From NCBI GenBank assembly GCA_016617785.1, contig JADILM010000006.1, positions 62,001-126,000 on the forward strand: a stretch of 64,000 bases of DNA. Direction: 5' to 3'. Source of the DNA: Sporobolomyces roseus. Its lineage: Eukaryota > Basidiomycota > Microbotryomycetes > Sporidiobolales > Sporidiobolaceae. The position numbers and the translations under genes were made by a program. Shown piece after piece: positions 11,595 to 24,600 of the stretch. The notes below the pieces were generated by a model. The model made no database searches. It was given only the letters and a program-made list of their open reading frames with translations, and was not told the origin of the DNA. Position 1 is the first letter of the stretch. Every line of letters starts with the position of its first letter.

Positions 11595-12657
11595 CTATTC
11601 GAGATCTACAATCCTACTCTTCATAACCTTGATACTCTCCTTCGGCCTACCCACACAAAAACACCCTCATCAGTCTCCCCATCTCGAGCTCGTAGAAGAA
11701 AGCGAGCTTACCGATCTTCGGAATCAACTGCGACAGCTCCCAATCGTTGGACTACATTCATACCGGTCAATACTCGTCCGAAAATAGTGTGTTTCTTGTC
11801 GAGGTGAGGTGTGGGAGCTGAATATCGAATGAAAGAGAAGAAGAGTCAGCAAATCCAGACGAGGGAGAGTTTGCCAAAGAGGAGAGGAGAGGGGAGGTGT
11901 GTCGGAGGAGAGACATACCGAGTGTGATGAAGAATTGTGAACCGTTTGTGTTGGGTCCAGAATTAGCCATCTGTGAGGTCGAGAACGAAAACGGAGAGAT
12001 CGAGTTAGTACGGTTCTCTCTTCGATTGATAACCTCGTAAACTCACGGCTAGGATTCCAGCACCAGTGAATCTCAGTTCCGGGTGCTATGCCGTTCCCTC
12101 ACCGCTCATCAGCTCACGCACAAGGCAAGGATGGGAGAGGAAGAAAAAGGACATACGATTTCATCTTCGAATCTATCCCCATAAATACTCGTTCCACCTC
12201 TTCCAGTCCCCGTTGGATCACCGCCTGTGACTCAAGTATCCTATTCAGCTTCCTATCGACAAGAGTGAGGCTAAGAGGAAACAAGGGAGCTCACCTTGAA
12301 TCATAAAATCCGAAATAATTCGATGAAAGACCGTTCCTGCATCCCGCGTCCATACTTCAGCATTACTAGTTTCGAAGCAGCAGCTGATTAAGAGAGAAAG
12401 CGTAAGACGCACCACTGTAGTAACCCCTCTTGCATAACTCTTCGAAATTCCTACATGTTTTCGGTGCGTGATCTCGATACAACTCGAAGGCGATCTGCTC
12501 GTTGATGAGATAGTATCACAGAGAGTGATGACAGGTGGTTTGATGAGAGCAGAGAGCAGGAAGAGGTGGGGTTAGTATGAAAGAACCAGTTGGAAGAGTG
12601 AAGAGAGACGGAACATACAGGACCGAGAGATGTCTCTAAGACACAAGCTACGACCAT
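11595..12657 (-). CDS. PPIL1: cyclophilin-type peptidyl-prolyl isomerase, PPIL1 class
   Basis: Catalyses cis-trans isomerisation of X-Pro bonds; PPIL1 relatives work in the spliceosome, associated with SKIP/Prp45. Eight small exons on the minus strand (12657-12619, 12494-12413, 12336-12295, 12224-12157, 12085-12047, 11970-11919, 11817-11712, 11646-11595) join in phase to 159 residues, close to the 166 of human PPIL1. Diagnostic strings: [39 protein letters not shown] with the catalytic Arg of [24 protein letters not shown], and [16 protein letters not shown], where His replaces the cyclosporin-contact Trp (WLDGKHT in PPIL1). The very short N-terminus and the GG(T)SIYG(D/K)xFEDEI string favour PPIL1 over CypA. 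Several introns are little more than 50 nt. Confidence 0.9.
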
Positions 12658-12781
12658 TGTTTGAGCTGATAAAGGAGTCGGAGCTATTCAAAGTGAATGG
12701 GAAGAGAACAAGAGGCAAGAGGACTTCTCTTGCATTCTTCGCTTCATCCAACTCGATCAACATCTCTTCAAACACCTCTAG

Positions 12782-14939
12782 ATGGCTCTCGTAGTCTCAT
12801 CCAGACCATCGATACTCTCTAATTGCCGACACGTCCTCCCCCGACTCAGTAAGAAGCCTAGATTAACTCGACTTTCATCTACATCTCGCCCGAAAGATTT
12901 CTACGCAACCACTCCCATATTCTACGTAAATGCCAGTACGGTCACTCTCTTCACACCTTCCTGTACTCCCCCTGGGCTGACTACGACTTGGAAGGAGAGA
13001 GTAGATCCACACATCGGACATTTACATTCGAGTTTATTAGCAGACGTTTATGTGAGATGGAACAGGCTACGACAACCTGAGAGAAACAGTTGGATGATGA
13101 CGGGTACGGATGAACATGGGTTGAAAATTCAAAGAGTCGCGGAACAGAGAGGAGAAGACCCGAAGGAATTGTGCGATAGAGTTAGCGAGAGGTTTCGGGT
13201 GAGTTCCCTTCTCCCTGATGAGTTGGGATGAGGCTGATTAGAAAGGGAAAGGGTAGGACTTGGTGAAAGCTAGTAATGTAAATGCAGAGGTGTTTATTAG
13301 GACGACTGAAGAGAGACATCGAATAGCTGTTGAACAAGTTTGGGTAAAATCCCCCCCTTTCTTCCTCTGACACCTCGAGATTGAACTGAATCGAGAGTGA
13401 GTGAGTAGAGGGAGTTGGAAAAGAGAGGGTTTATATACAAATCGGCTTATGCGGGTTGGTATGCTGTGAGCGACGAGGCTTATTATGCCGAGAATCAAGT
13501 TGAGGAAACGATTGATCCTAAATCGGGAGAGAAGTATATGGTGCGCTTCCTGTTCCTCACTCAGTCGAACTCAAATTCTACTGATGAGCTCGAGATTGTA
13601 CAGGCATCGATTGAAACAGGAACGAGAGTGGAATGGATGGAAGAAGAGAATTACAAGTTCAAACTTTCAGCCTACAGAGAACCTCTCCTCAAATGGCTGC
13701 AATCCAAACCCAATCGTACGTCCTCCATCCTCGTCCTCCACCTTCCTCTCTCAACTCAAGCTCTCTCCCTCGTTTAGCCGTTCAACCCCCATCCCGAACC
13801 ACGGCACTCCTCGCTTCCCTCGCCCATCCTTCCTCGACCGACTTGTCTGACCTCTCCATCTCCCGTCCCTCTTCACGCCTAACTTGGGGGATCCCAGTAC
13901 CCTCCGATCCTTCACACACGATTTACGTCTGGATTGATGCGTTGGTCAATTACCTGACTGTCGCTGGATACCCTTGGAAAGGATCCAAAGAAGCTACAAG
14001 GGTGTGGCCACCTGATTTACAAGTAGTAGGGAAAGATATCATACGGTACTTTCTCTCCCCTCCTCTGCCTTCTCTCTCGAGCTGACTCATGATCGAATTA
14101 GATTTCACGCACTGTACCTTCCTGCTGTATTGATGGCTCTCGACCTTCCTTTACCCAAGACACTCCTCACGCACGGTCATTGGACGATGGATCGATTCAA
14201 AATGTCTAAATCCCGAGGAAACGTCGCCGATCCATTCTCTGCCATGTCTCTCTGGTCGACCGACGCGACTCGAATGTACCTCATGACGAAAGGTGGTAAC
14301 AGTTCGAGTGACGCGGATTACAGTGAGGCTGAGATTGAGAGGTTTTACAAGAAAGAATTGGCGGGACAGATGGGAAACTTGTTGGCGAGAGTTACGGGTA
14401 AGAAATTGGTCAAGAAATTAGAGGGGAGAACTGAATTGCTTTGGACTATGCCGGAAGGGTTTGAGGAAGAGGATACGGAACTCGTTGGGCTACTGAAAGA
14501 ATTACCTGGTGAGTTTTTTTTTCACCTTTTCACCTTTTCAACCTCCTTTTCTTAGATCTCGCTAACTTTGACTTTTATTCAAGATGCTTTCGCTTCCCAT
14601 CTCTCGACTTTTGAAATCCACCGATCCCTCTCCCTCCTCTTTGAAGTCCTCAACACTTCCAACAAACACATCTCGACCTTGTCTCCCTGGCTCCCTTCTG
14701 CTACTCCTTCAGAAATCCATCGTTCCCTCTATCTCTCCTGCGAATCTCTTCGAATCTCGGCTATATTACTACAACCTTTCATGCCCTCTAAATCAAAGGT
14801 TCTATTAGACGCGCTGGGAGTAGGACAGGAGGAAAGGAAATGGGAAAATACTGGATTTGGGAAAGGAGGGGAGAGGAAAGAACCTAGTCTAGTTCAAGGG
14901 GGTTTGTGGCCTGTCGTTGAAGTATCGAAGAAAGTGTAA
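12782..14939 (+). CDS. MSM1: methionyl-tRNA synthetase, mitochondrial
   Basis: Class I aminoacyl-tRNA synthetase charging mitochondrial tRNA-Met. Exons 12782-12935, 13005-13198, 13257-13343, 13409-13540, 13604-13715, 13778-14045, 14102-14508, 14584-14939 join in phase to 569 residues, the usual size of MSM1/MARS2. A basic, Ser-rich leader ([17 protein letters not shown]) looks like a mitochondrial presequence. [20 protein letters not shown] carries the HIGH signature, split by the first intron; [13 protein letters not shown] is the TGTDEHG motif; [11 protein letters not shown] and [14 protein letters not shown] (KMSKS) follow, then a helical anticodon-binding domain. There is no C-terminal tRNA-binding or GST-like domain, fitting the mitochondrial form. 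The start codon of the divergent cyclophilin lies 124 bp away, suggesting a shared promoter. Confidence 0.92.
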
Positions 14940-15128
14940 AATCTTTGAACGAACGAAAACTCTCAAACTTTTTAGAGAGAGAAATGCACGAACCTGCGAA
15001 ATGCGCCCCAAGCGAAACAAACGGACAACCTCTCTTCTTCCCTTGTTCTCTCTCTCTCTCTTCGATTTCTCTCACTTTCTCGCAAATGAAGTAGAGCTGG
15101 TCCTGTACACTATACATTGCCTCGCTAG

Positions 15129-17236
15129 ATGCGTCTACCTCAGGTTCTTCTCTCGTTCCTCTTCCTCTTCAACTCTCGGTTCGTGTCCGTCAACGCAAGG
15201 ACGACATACTTTAGTCCTCAAGATGTAGCAGTCAAGTATTCACCTACAGAAGCATGGGGCTCAGCAGGAGGTGAAACGGTCAGAGCTATTCAAGAGGGAG
15301 CTAAACTCGAAATCAGATTCGCAGGTGAGCTCTACTTCTCTTCAGCTGATATCACAACACGTGAGCTGGAGAACACAGTGGTCACAGGCGAACAAATCAC
15401 GTTATTCGGACAAACTTCTTCAAACGTTCAATATTCAGTCGAATTGGACAATCAATCGTTTCCTTCTTCTTCTTTCGAACCCTCAAACTCGGCAAGTCCT
15501 TCAAGACTCTTTCAGGCGAGTAATTTAGAGAGGGATGAGGAACATAGGTTGGAATTGACGGTGGAGAACGGGGGTACTTTCGTTTTGAATCGAATCGCAA
15601 TCGCTTTCTCGTAAGTCTTTGGTTCGCTCAGCGTGCTGCTGTATTTTGCTGAGCGGATCGGACTCCCCACAGATCATCGAACGATAATACTCCCGCTTTG
15701 CTTCCGATCAAATCAACTTCCGCAACGACATTATCGACGAGCTCAACGCAAACTTCGATTCTCGCTTCTCCTTCCTCCGCCGCGAACAGCTCTCTCGACG
15801 ATCGTCCCTACTCCTCCTCCGTATCTCCATCAGTAAGCGTCGTGGTGGGGGCAACGTTGGGATCTCTCGCAGCTTTCGCTCTCCTCGTCGCTCTCATCTT
15901 CTGCTTTCGTCGACGACGATCTTCCTCTACCTCTTCAAACAATCAATCTCACAACGCCTCACCCTACATCAACCAAGAGACCGGGAATCGACGTTCCTTC
16001 ATTCCAACCGCATCTCAAAGACGATCCTCTTCCGTTCTCCCCTGGTCTTCGACTCCTCGCACTCCTCTCTCTCCCTCTCCAATCTTTCTCAACCCTATCA
16101 ACGGAGGAATCGGTTCCTCACCGCGCCAACCAGAGTCCTCCTCTTGTCCTTCGACACCAGTCATAGTAGGCTCTCAAACTTGGCAAGCTAAATTAACTCG
16201 AGCTGCGAGTTGGAGGAGGAAAGTCGAGAGGTTGGAAGAGACTCGAAAGTTTTACGGGGTTGGGAAAGGAGGGAATGGGAATATGCCGGAACTGAGAGGT
16301 CCACCTCCTGCTGTTCCTTTACCGAGACCACCTGGAGCGACGAGGGATGGACCGAGGGAAATGGAGGAGAGATGGAAGAGCGAGGGACCTAGATTGGAAG
16401 TCAAGAAACAGGAGAGGAGGAGGAGTTACTCACCTGATTTGAGCGTCAGTCCGTACTTGATCGCTACTCCTCAAGATTCAGATCAAGGTCACGAAGCAGA
16501 GGAGAGAGTTCAACACGCTTACGGACAAGCGATTTCAACAAACGACGTTTCCTCCATTCGAGTCGTTTCACCTACTTCCCCTTCCCCCTCTTCCTCAATG
16601 CAACATCTTCGAAAACGAAGTAACCCCATCTCGCCTTCCTCCTCCTCATCTCGTTTCTCATCCTCTGCGATCGCTCGACCTTTCCTACCACCACCACCCC
16701 CTTCTCCCGATTCGACGCTCTATCAGAACCCTTTCACCCTCACCCACTCCCTAACCGATTCCGACGCATCCCGTTCCTCGCTCGAGAACGCCAAAATCAC
16801 ACGAGCCCAAACCCGCTCAATTGGAGGAATAGGTGCAAGTCTCTCCAATTCCAACCTCGATGCTCGGTCGACTCCATTGAGATCGAGTTCGATGAGAAGT
16901 ATGGTCGATACCGTGAGAGCTGGACCGGGGGAAAATGTGAGAATGTTGGGAGAGGGACAAGTAATGGTAGAGAGGAAACCTAGTTTGACTAGAATTGTTA
17001 ATGGGAGAGTAGCGACGAATGCAGAAATTGGAAGAGAAGGGAGACATCGAAGCGTAGCTGGATTGATCGAGGGTGTTCAAGTTGACGTTGCGAATAACGA
17101 AGCGGGAGGTATGACGAGAAGGCGAAGGGAAGAACCGGAATTGCCGTCAGAGGAGGATAGACCAGATTATTGGATCAAGAGAGATTTAATCCCAAAGTAT
17201 GAGGTCGAGAAAGGGGATCCGAGATTGAGGAAGTGA
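15129..17236 (+). CDS. single-pass plasma-membrane-type protein, function unknown
   Basis: Not recognised as a named family. Two exons (15129-15610, 15673-17236) give 681 residues. A signal peptide (MRLPQVLLSFLFLFNSRF, cleavage near VNA-R) is followed by a compact extracellular domain of about 150 residues with alternating hydrophobic strands (KLEIRFAG, ITLFGQTSSNVQYSVEL, VENGGTFVLNRIAIAF), perhaps a beta-sandwich. A Ser/Thr-rich, probably O-glycosylated stem follows, then one membrane helix (VSVVVGATLGSLAAFALLVA, about residues 213-237) and an Arg-rich stop-transfer. The remaining ~440 residues are cytosolic, disordered and Ser/Pro-rich. The architecture resembles Axl2/Wsc-like cell-surface proteins, but without a recognisable WSC or cadherin domain. 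The single intron sits just before the stem. Confidence 0.7.
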
Positions 17237-17415
17237 AGCAGAAGGAGAGATTTCGTCAGTTGTTTTACGTTATATCTGCTTTTGAATACGATTTCACTGT
17301 CTGTCCCCACAAATTACGAATCGAGAGGCGCTCCGCGAGGGCTGCGAGACGGAAAACGACAGGGAGGGGTTTTTCCGTTCTCTCCTTCCCTTTTGAAACT
17401 CGTCACTCGTTCGGG

Positions 17416-18841
17416 ATGTCGTCTGGTAGTCGTTCTCCATCACCATGGGGTCAAGGAGGTAGTAAATCATCGAATGCGACTGTCGGTTCACCTCCTCCAG
17501 CCTCTTCCCTCTCCTCATTCTCCCCAACTTCTCCTCAATCCCTCGAACCTTCTCCCGCATCTTCCCAAACTTCCCTAAAGGTGCATTCTACTTCACCCCC
17601 TTCCAAACCCCAACTCCCACCTTCTCCTCGTACGGCACAACCGATCACTCCTTCGATTTTATTGAATCCTTTACCTGCTTCTCATCGATCAAATTCACCT
17701 CCCTCGGCTTCAACTTCCCTCCTCAAGCGACTCCCAGGAAAGAGAAGACAATCACTGGTGACAGTAGAAGTACATCATTCACCCCCGCCGGCTCATTTCT
17801 ATCAATCACAAGAACTCGAACACTCTCGAGAAGATTTACAAGAAGACGAGGAGGAGGAAAGGGTTGGGAGATCCACGAATAAGATCAATCAAACTACTAG
17901 TACTACGAACCCTTATAGCTACAACATGTCACCCCCTCGACCAGATTTCAGTGGAATGAGATCAAGATCCGCTTCGCCTATTTCTTCAACTCCTCGTTCT
18001 GCTTCCCCGATTCACCACACTTCCTCTCAATTCCTCAGCCCCACTTCTACCTCTCCTACCTCGACAACATCTTCCACTTCGCCTTCCTCCTCATCATTCG
18101 TTCCTCTAACTTCAATCATCTCGAATCGATCAACTTCTTCTCAAGCTTCAACCTCGACGACGAGTAACGGAAGTAACGCGAATTGTATAAGGTTCGCTCC
18201 TTTACCACAAGGGAAACGACCGAACCGATCCAATTCGATTAGTTTAGGAGTCGCTTCGAGAGCGAGAATGATTAATGCTCAAGGAGGTCAACCTAATGTA
18301 CAACAAGCTCGTTATGCTGGTCAGTTTTCTCCTCTCTTCTCTCTCTTCCTCATGATTTGTTTTGACTGATCCGAAAGAAATGAGAGGTGTAGGTCCTTTA
18401 CAATGGTATGAAGGGGGTGAAATGCCACCTGATGTTTATACCTGGCGAGATGCACAAAGAGGAATTTCTAAAATTTGGAAGAAAGTGAATGGGGGAAAAG
18501 AAGCTTCTTCGCCAAAAACAACACGCTCAGAATCGATGACGAGTACTACGAGTGGTGGGAGTGTCGAAGAAGCAAAGAGGATGGAGAGGGAAGCTAAGAG
18601 TGGTGGGAAAGGAGAAGTCGAACATGTTGAAGAAGCGGCATTAGTCGAAGAGAATGAAGAGGACGAAGGGAGTGAGGATACCGAGAGTGAAGTAATGGCT
18701 CCTAGAACACCACCTGAAGGGAGTGCGTTAGGATTGAGCGGTGTTGGGGAAGACGATGTAGAGTTGGAAAAGGAAAGGAGGAGGAGAGAGAAAGGGAAAG
18801 GCAAAGCTGTACAGCATGTTGAACGAGCTGTCGTCGTTTGA
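17416..18841 (+). CDS. Ser/Pro-rich protein with FAPLP motif, paralogue of next gene
   Basis: Function not known. Two exons (17416-18319, 18393-18841) give 450 residues. The ATG at 17416 is preferred over an in-frame one at 17233 because the intervening stretch lacks the composition of the rest. Mostly disordered; conserved-looking patches are TPSILLNP near the N-terminus, NCIRFAPLPQGKRPNRSNS followed by SISLGVASRARM around residue 275-300, and after the intron LQWYEGGEMPPDVYTWRD. The next gene shares TPGILLNK and CHFAPLPKPDERPQSRRSS, so the two are probably old tandem duplicates. Such short basic-flanked F-A-P-L-P strings with nearby R-x-x-S sites look like a regulatory binding or phosphorylation motif; partner unknown. 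The C-terminal half is acidic and Glu-rich. Confidence 0.6.
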
Positions 18842-19101
18842 TTCCTTTTCTATAGATTCTTTATGGATATCAGTTTTTGTTTTGTGCGAAGGATTTCGTT
18901 GTTGTCAATATTGATATTCTAGTTTTGCTCAAATGGATTCAAGACGGCGGTTGATAGTCTTCCTAGGCTGGATGACGACCCGTAGAAGGAGGACGAGAGA
19001 GAAGAGTTGCGGAAAGGAAAACGAATCTCTCACACGCTGCGGTCGAAGATTGACGCACTCCTTTTCCCACCGACACTCTTCACTCCCTCAAACTCAATTC
19101 A

Positions 19102-21159
19102 ATGGCACAATCACCTGATGGAGTACAGCCTACCATACAGCCTATCATCAAGCGATCGTTATCGCCCCACGCTGCTGTCAGCAATGCAGCAGCGCGATCT
19201 CCTTCTTTCATCAGTTCTCCACCACCGACGTCTTCAAATTCACCCAACTCGTCCACTCCTAACCTGAACACTGCAGCGAGTAACACACCACCTTCATACT
19301 TCTCACAATCACACGCTGGTTCAACCCCGATGTCAGGATTCAACTCTTCATCGTCAGGTCATCAATCTCCCAATAACCCTCCTCCTACTCCCGGAATCTT
19401 ATTGAACAAACACGATAACAAGTCTACTACCACTCTCAAAGATCATCGCACTCAATCCCCTCCCCCATCCGATTTATTGAGAGTCAATTCACCAACTTCC
19501 GCTTCAGATTCTGGTTTCTCTTCTACCTCTCAAGAAGGAGGTACAAACTCCCCTCCACCAGCACTAGGATCCCCAGTCAATCCCTCCTCCTCTTCACCTA
19601 CCGCAACCATGCCGAGTCACTTCAAACCAGCGTTGGAGGCAGTCTTGACGAGCGATTTCAAGAGATCTACTCCTTCACCTCCCAGTCCTCATTGTCATTT
19701 CGCTCCTTTACCGAAACCTGATGAACGTCCTCAATCGAGGAGGAGCTCGATCGTCAGTGGCAGAGTCAAACCTTTCATTCCTAGACCTCCAGAAAGAAGT
19801 GATTCAATGTCGACTGCAGGTACGTCAATCCTCTCTCTGTCTTACCACGACGGGAGCTCGCTCACACGCATCGCCACAATCTCACAGTAGGAGATAACGA
19901 TGAAGCACTCGCATCAGGAGAGTACACCCCTTCCCTCTCTCCTACCGTTCCCGGTTCATTCTTCCCCTCTCACCCTCCCCAATCCTCCTCTGAGCATTTC
20001 TCTGCCCTCTCCCAACGCCTCTCATCCTCTCTCACTTTCGCCGCCCCAACCGCACGTCACCCTTCCTCACCCTCTCGACCGACTTCCCGCCGTTCATCTT
20101 CTTCTCGTCGATCAAGATCCCCTTCACCTCCCGGACTCTTCCGCGAGAGGGATCGAACGAATTCTTCTGCTTCGCGTACTCACTCGCCTAACCTATCTCG
20201 AAGACCCTCGACAGACGCTCTCAGTCTCCACTACATCGAAGGAGGAGGATTGGACGGACATCGAGCCGTGAACCTCTCTCGACAGAATTCTCGAGCAGGT
20301 TCAGAGAGAGGTCCACCTGAAGACGCTTTGACTATGTCGCCTCCTTCCGGAAGTGGGATTAGTAGACCTCGATCAACAGAAAGGAGGTCTACTTTCGATA
20401 TGACCAAGTCTTTAAGTGGGGTGGATAAGGATAAAGAAGCTGATTTACACCGATTGATGGAGAAGGCTCAACATGGGAATTTGGATGCAGAGAGAGCGGT
20501 TAGTCCTGCTTTACATGCGAAAGAGAAGAGGGAGAGGGAAGCTAGTGTTGGAAGAGGAAGGGGGGAGAGGGAGACGGGAACGGGGAAAGAGACGGAGGTG
20601 GTAGAGGTTCCGAGAGGTGCAGAGAGTGAGACGGAGGAATTGGAGGAGGTTAGGGAAGAAGAAGAGGAGAATATCGAAGAGGAGAATGAGGAGGAGGAGG
20701 AAGGTAAGTCGTCTGATTTTGACAATTTCTACTGTTCTGAGTGATTGTTGATTTGAAGTTCGATTTGCAGATAACGACGAAGAGAACGATTCTCAGGAAG
20801 ACGAGGAGGAGGAAGAAGAAGAAGAAGAAGAACCAGATCGAAGTCGAGATGATGATGATGACGACGACGAGGATGATGAGGAAGAACCTGCAGAAGAGAG
20901 GAAGACAAGTAAAGGTGCCGCAGTAGAGGTGAGGCGTCGAAGTTTCCAATCCAGCTCGAAACTAGCATGCTGATTGTACGCTTTGAACTCACAGGTCGTT
21001 CGTTGGCATCGAGACGATCCTCAACCTCCCTCTTCGACAAATGATACGATCCCTGAAGATTCATTAGCCGAACAAGAAGCAGAAGAAGAGACGATCGCAC
21101 AATCCCAAAACAATTCTCGTCGACCTTCTGCAATCGGTACTCCCATCTCCACCGACTAA
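19102..21159 (+). CDS. Ser/Pro-rich protein with FAPLP motif and long acidic tract
   Basis: Function not known. Exons 19102-19819, 19888-20703, 20771-20928 and 20995-21159 give about 618 residues (an alternative acceptor three bases on at 19891 would drop one codon). It shares TPGILLNK and HCHFAPLPKPDERPQSRRSS with its upstream neighbour. The middle is RS-like (SRRSSSSRRSRSPSPPG). A strongly acidic block from about 20625 to 20895 runs to more than 80 Glu/Asp-dominated residues interrupted by an intron, then VVRWHRDDPQPP near the end. Very acidic tracts of this kind occur in nuclear, chromatin or nucleolar proteins, but that is only a compositional hint. Same orientation as its paralogue, 260 bp downstream. 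Confidence 0.6.
20790..20895 (+). repeat. low-complexity GAA/GAT/GAC trinucleotide tract
   Basis: Runs of GAA/GAG then GAT/GAC codons encode poly-Glu followed by poly-Asp within the preceding gene. Such tracts are prone to length change. Confidence 0.7.
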
Positions 21160-21671
21160 CCTCTCTCTCTCATTCACGATGTAAATGCTTGACCCTCTGG
21201 ATGTACGTTCCCTCACATTGATGTAGTAATCCTCTCTCTCTTTCTTTTCCCTCTTTGGACTTATTCTACTTGCTTCAACCCCATATTACATTCTCCCTCA
21301 TTTCACCTGATGTGCGCTTTGTTTTTGTATGTAATGGTTGACTTGTTATCCTTTTCCGACCTCCACTTTTAGCGAAGATGGCGAGTCAACGAGGGGACGC
21401 TCGAGCAGAGTTCGGTTGCGAAACTTCGCGGGGAAGAGAGAGGAGAGAAAAGGGGACTTTCCCTGTTGAGAGCGAGTCGGCCCTCGAGCTTGTGAATCAA
21501 GCTCGACATCAACGAGCTGTTATTCGGAAAGAGCTGCATGAAAATACAAAAAAGCAAAAGTTTGCGAAGGGGCTGCGGGAAATAAGTCCGAACCGAGACC
21601 GCAGATTGAATTTCCCTGCTCTTTCTCTCCCTACACTCTCCTCCATTCAAACCAGACTAAGGGGAGATTGA
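21160..21671. other. intergenic region upstream of YTH gene
   Basis: About 510 bp holding the 3' end of the acidic protein gene and the promoter and leader of the YTH gene. A 97-codon open frame at 21378-21671 runs right up to the YTH start codon but has no protein-like features I can recognise. Confidence 0.45.
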
Positions 21672-24600
21672 ATGGACAACCGAGTCCTCCCTCCTCGATT
21701 CGAATCCACTTCAATTCGATCAAGTTCCCCTTCAACTTCGACTCCTTCATCTGCACGGCCTCAACTCTCACTCTCGACTTTGTCGACTAGCTCAAACCAA
21801 CCAATATCACCACCAAACAACACTGCTTCTTCAACCGATACGATCAGAGGTGGACAGTGGGAATTGAGAGGGGGAGAAGTTGCAAAGGTTCAGGACGTCA
21901 CTCTACAACAACCTCAATCACGGAGAGCTCATTCTCATACGAGGAGTTACTCAATGAGTGAACATCAATACTCTAGTGGATCGAGTTCAGTAGGAGGAGG
22001 AGGACAGGGAGGGATAGAAGGGTTCACTTCATCGGGATATCCGAGATTCGATTCAAACTACTCGAGTGCTGGATCGAACATGGGAGATTCAGTCATTAGT
22101 GGAGTAACGACCGTGAGCGGAGGAGGGAGTAGTGGGGCAGCTTTGACGAGGAGGAATAATACAGTTGGTGCTTCGAACAGTAGATTGGTTAGGTTGGAAA
22201 GGAATAGGGCTAGGATCGCTTTGTAAGTCTCACTCGACTCGATCAGCGTACCTATAAGATAGCAAGCTGAGGATTTGGGAGAACTACAGACAAGGAGCGG
22301 GATTATCGGAAGAAGATCAAGAATTCTATGTTCCTCCTTCACCAGCTCGAACGGGTCCTTACGCGAACGTACCTTGGTCAGACGTCGGACATGGATCATC
22401 AGATTTCGATTCGACTTTCCCTTCTCTCGTTTCGCCAACGGGTAGCAATTTTGATCGACATTCAAGATCGTTTAGCAATCAAAGCGATGTCGTAGCGGCA
22501 GCGGCATGGGCTCGAGCAGGACCTCCTCAATCAACGCAATCTCAAGGTGGTAGTCAAACTCACGGGAACGTACCGGAACCGAAGAGGAGCTCATTCGTCG
22601 TGCTGAGAGGTGGAAAGGGAGATTCGAAATTGACGGAACGAAGACCCGCTACTGCCACTTCCCCTCCACCGGCATCTTCCTCTTCTTACAACGACGACGA
22701 ATCGACAACTCAAGCTGAATCTCAAGCTGTCGACATCGAAGGAACCGGCGGATCGACCACTCAACTTCGACACAAGAACAGTCTGAAACCTTTCTTGGAT
22801 CAAGAGCGAGAAGAACGGGAGCAACGAGGTCGAGCCGAAGAAGACTGGGAGAGGGGATTGATGGATGAAAGAAAGAGTGGTGCTGAAGGTGGAGCGGAAG
22901 GAGAACTAGATCATGGGGATCACGCATGGCTTCAAAACGATCCTTATGCTACTTTGAAGACTCCCCCTCTTTCCTCAAGCTTCCCTACTCAGCTCTCGTC
23001 ACCTTTCGGATCGACCCACTCGAGATCTTCAACTTTCCACGCTCCAGCAAGAGGTCAAACCGATCCTTGGTCTTCTTCTTCAACTTCGAATGGATTCAAC
23101 GTCGAGGCTGCAGATGAAGAAGCTTCGATTCGTAGACATCAATCCCTTTCCTCGTTCCGACATCGAGAACCCACCGATCCGAATCAGTCTCTTTCGACTT
23201 CTCCCGGTTCTTCTTATCTCAACGACGAACCCGCTCATCTCGAAAGAGCTCACTCTCTCACTATCGCCGCATCACGTCCACTCGGCTCTCTCGCTCTCAA
23301 CTCGACTTCGACCATCGCAGGATTCGGTTCACGTTCTCGATCGGGGACTTCTCCAGCTCCTCTCACTTTACACCACTCGCAATCTCTCGGCCACGCAGCT
23401 TCGTCACAGCGAGCAGGATTGAGTCACTCGAATTCGCTAGGTTCCAGAAAGTCGTCCTCGTCAGGAGGAACTGCAGGAGGTCAAGGAGGAGGATCTTTGA
23501 GTCCTTCTCTCAGCGGCGCTGTCAGTGGTCTGAAAAGTCCTTGGAGTCCTACTGAGGAGGAAACGAAACAATTAGGAATGGGAACGATCGGAAGTGGTGG
23601 AGCGGTTTCACCTAATGGTACGGGTAGTTTGAGTCGAGGTGGAAGTGGAAGTTCTCGAGGGAGTCAAGCGGCGGGGGTTGGAAGTTTCGTCGTTGATGAA
23701 CAAGTTGGGAGACTGGGTGATCAATTGGGAGGAATGCAGATGAACTACGTCGAGAGGGCTACTCCATCACCTTCCCTTCAGCAGCAGTACGCTTCATCCC
23801 CTTCTCGAGTCCCTCCTCCACAATCGTCACTTCCTCCCCCTTCGAATGCTTCTCGTCGTCTCGCTCCTCTCGTTACGAACACCGAAGGTTTCTCTCCGAA
23901 CTCTCAACAAGCTTTCCTTTCACGTCAAGGTCCAGCTTCTGCCGCTGCTTTCGTCCCTCCTATTGGTCACTCTCATCAACCATTCGCAAGGGGGAGCAGT
24001 TTCGGAAATGGAATGATGGGAATGGGAGAGATCAGTGAACACCCTTCTCCGAGCTTCATCGACCAGAACCAGCAGAATGGATACCCTTCAAACTCGTCTA
24101 GTAACAATCAAACTCCTTTGGCTCATCCCATTCAATTTCCTCCGCCTCAACCCATCTACGGAAACTCGATGCCTCCTCCTCCAGTTCCTCCTGTTTCCAA
24201 CTCTCTCCCTCAATCCTCCTTCCCTTCCCAACTCCACCCTCAATACGCTTCAGCTTTTCCCGGAGGTCCTTCATCGACAGAATGGTCTCGTCAGAAAGAT
24301 TTCCTGATGGGAGGAGTTTCATCGAATGCCGGTCCCATGTCAGCTTCAACTCTCGTTCCTCCCGCTTCTCTCCCCTTCTCGTCGACGAGCAATCCTCCTC
24401 TTCCACCTCAAGGATCAGCCCCTCCAGCAGATTGGAACTTGATGCAACAACAACAAGCTCAAATCTCTCTACTCCAATCTCAAATGGCTCAAGCATTGAA
24501 AGCGATGGATGCGATCACCGCCAAGAATGGTTCATCTCAACAATCAAACTCAACCGGTCGGGTAGCCGAGAAGGAGCGTGAAGAAGTAGCGGAGACCCCG

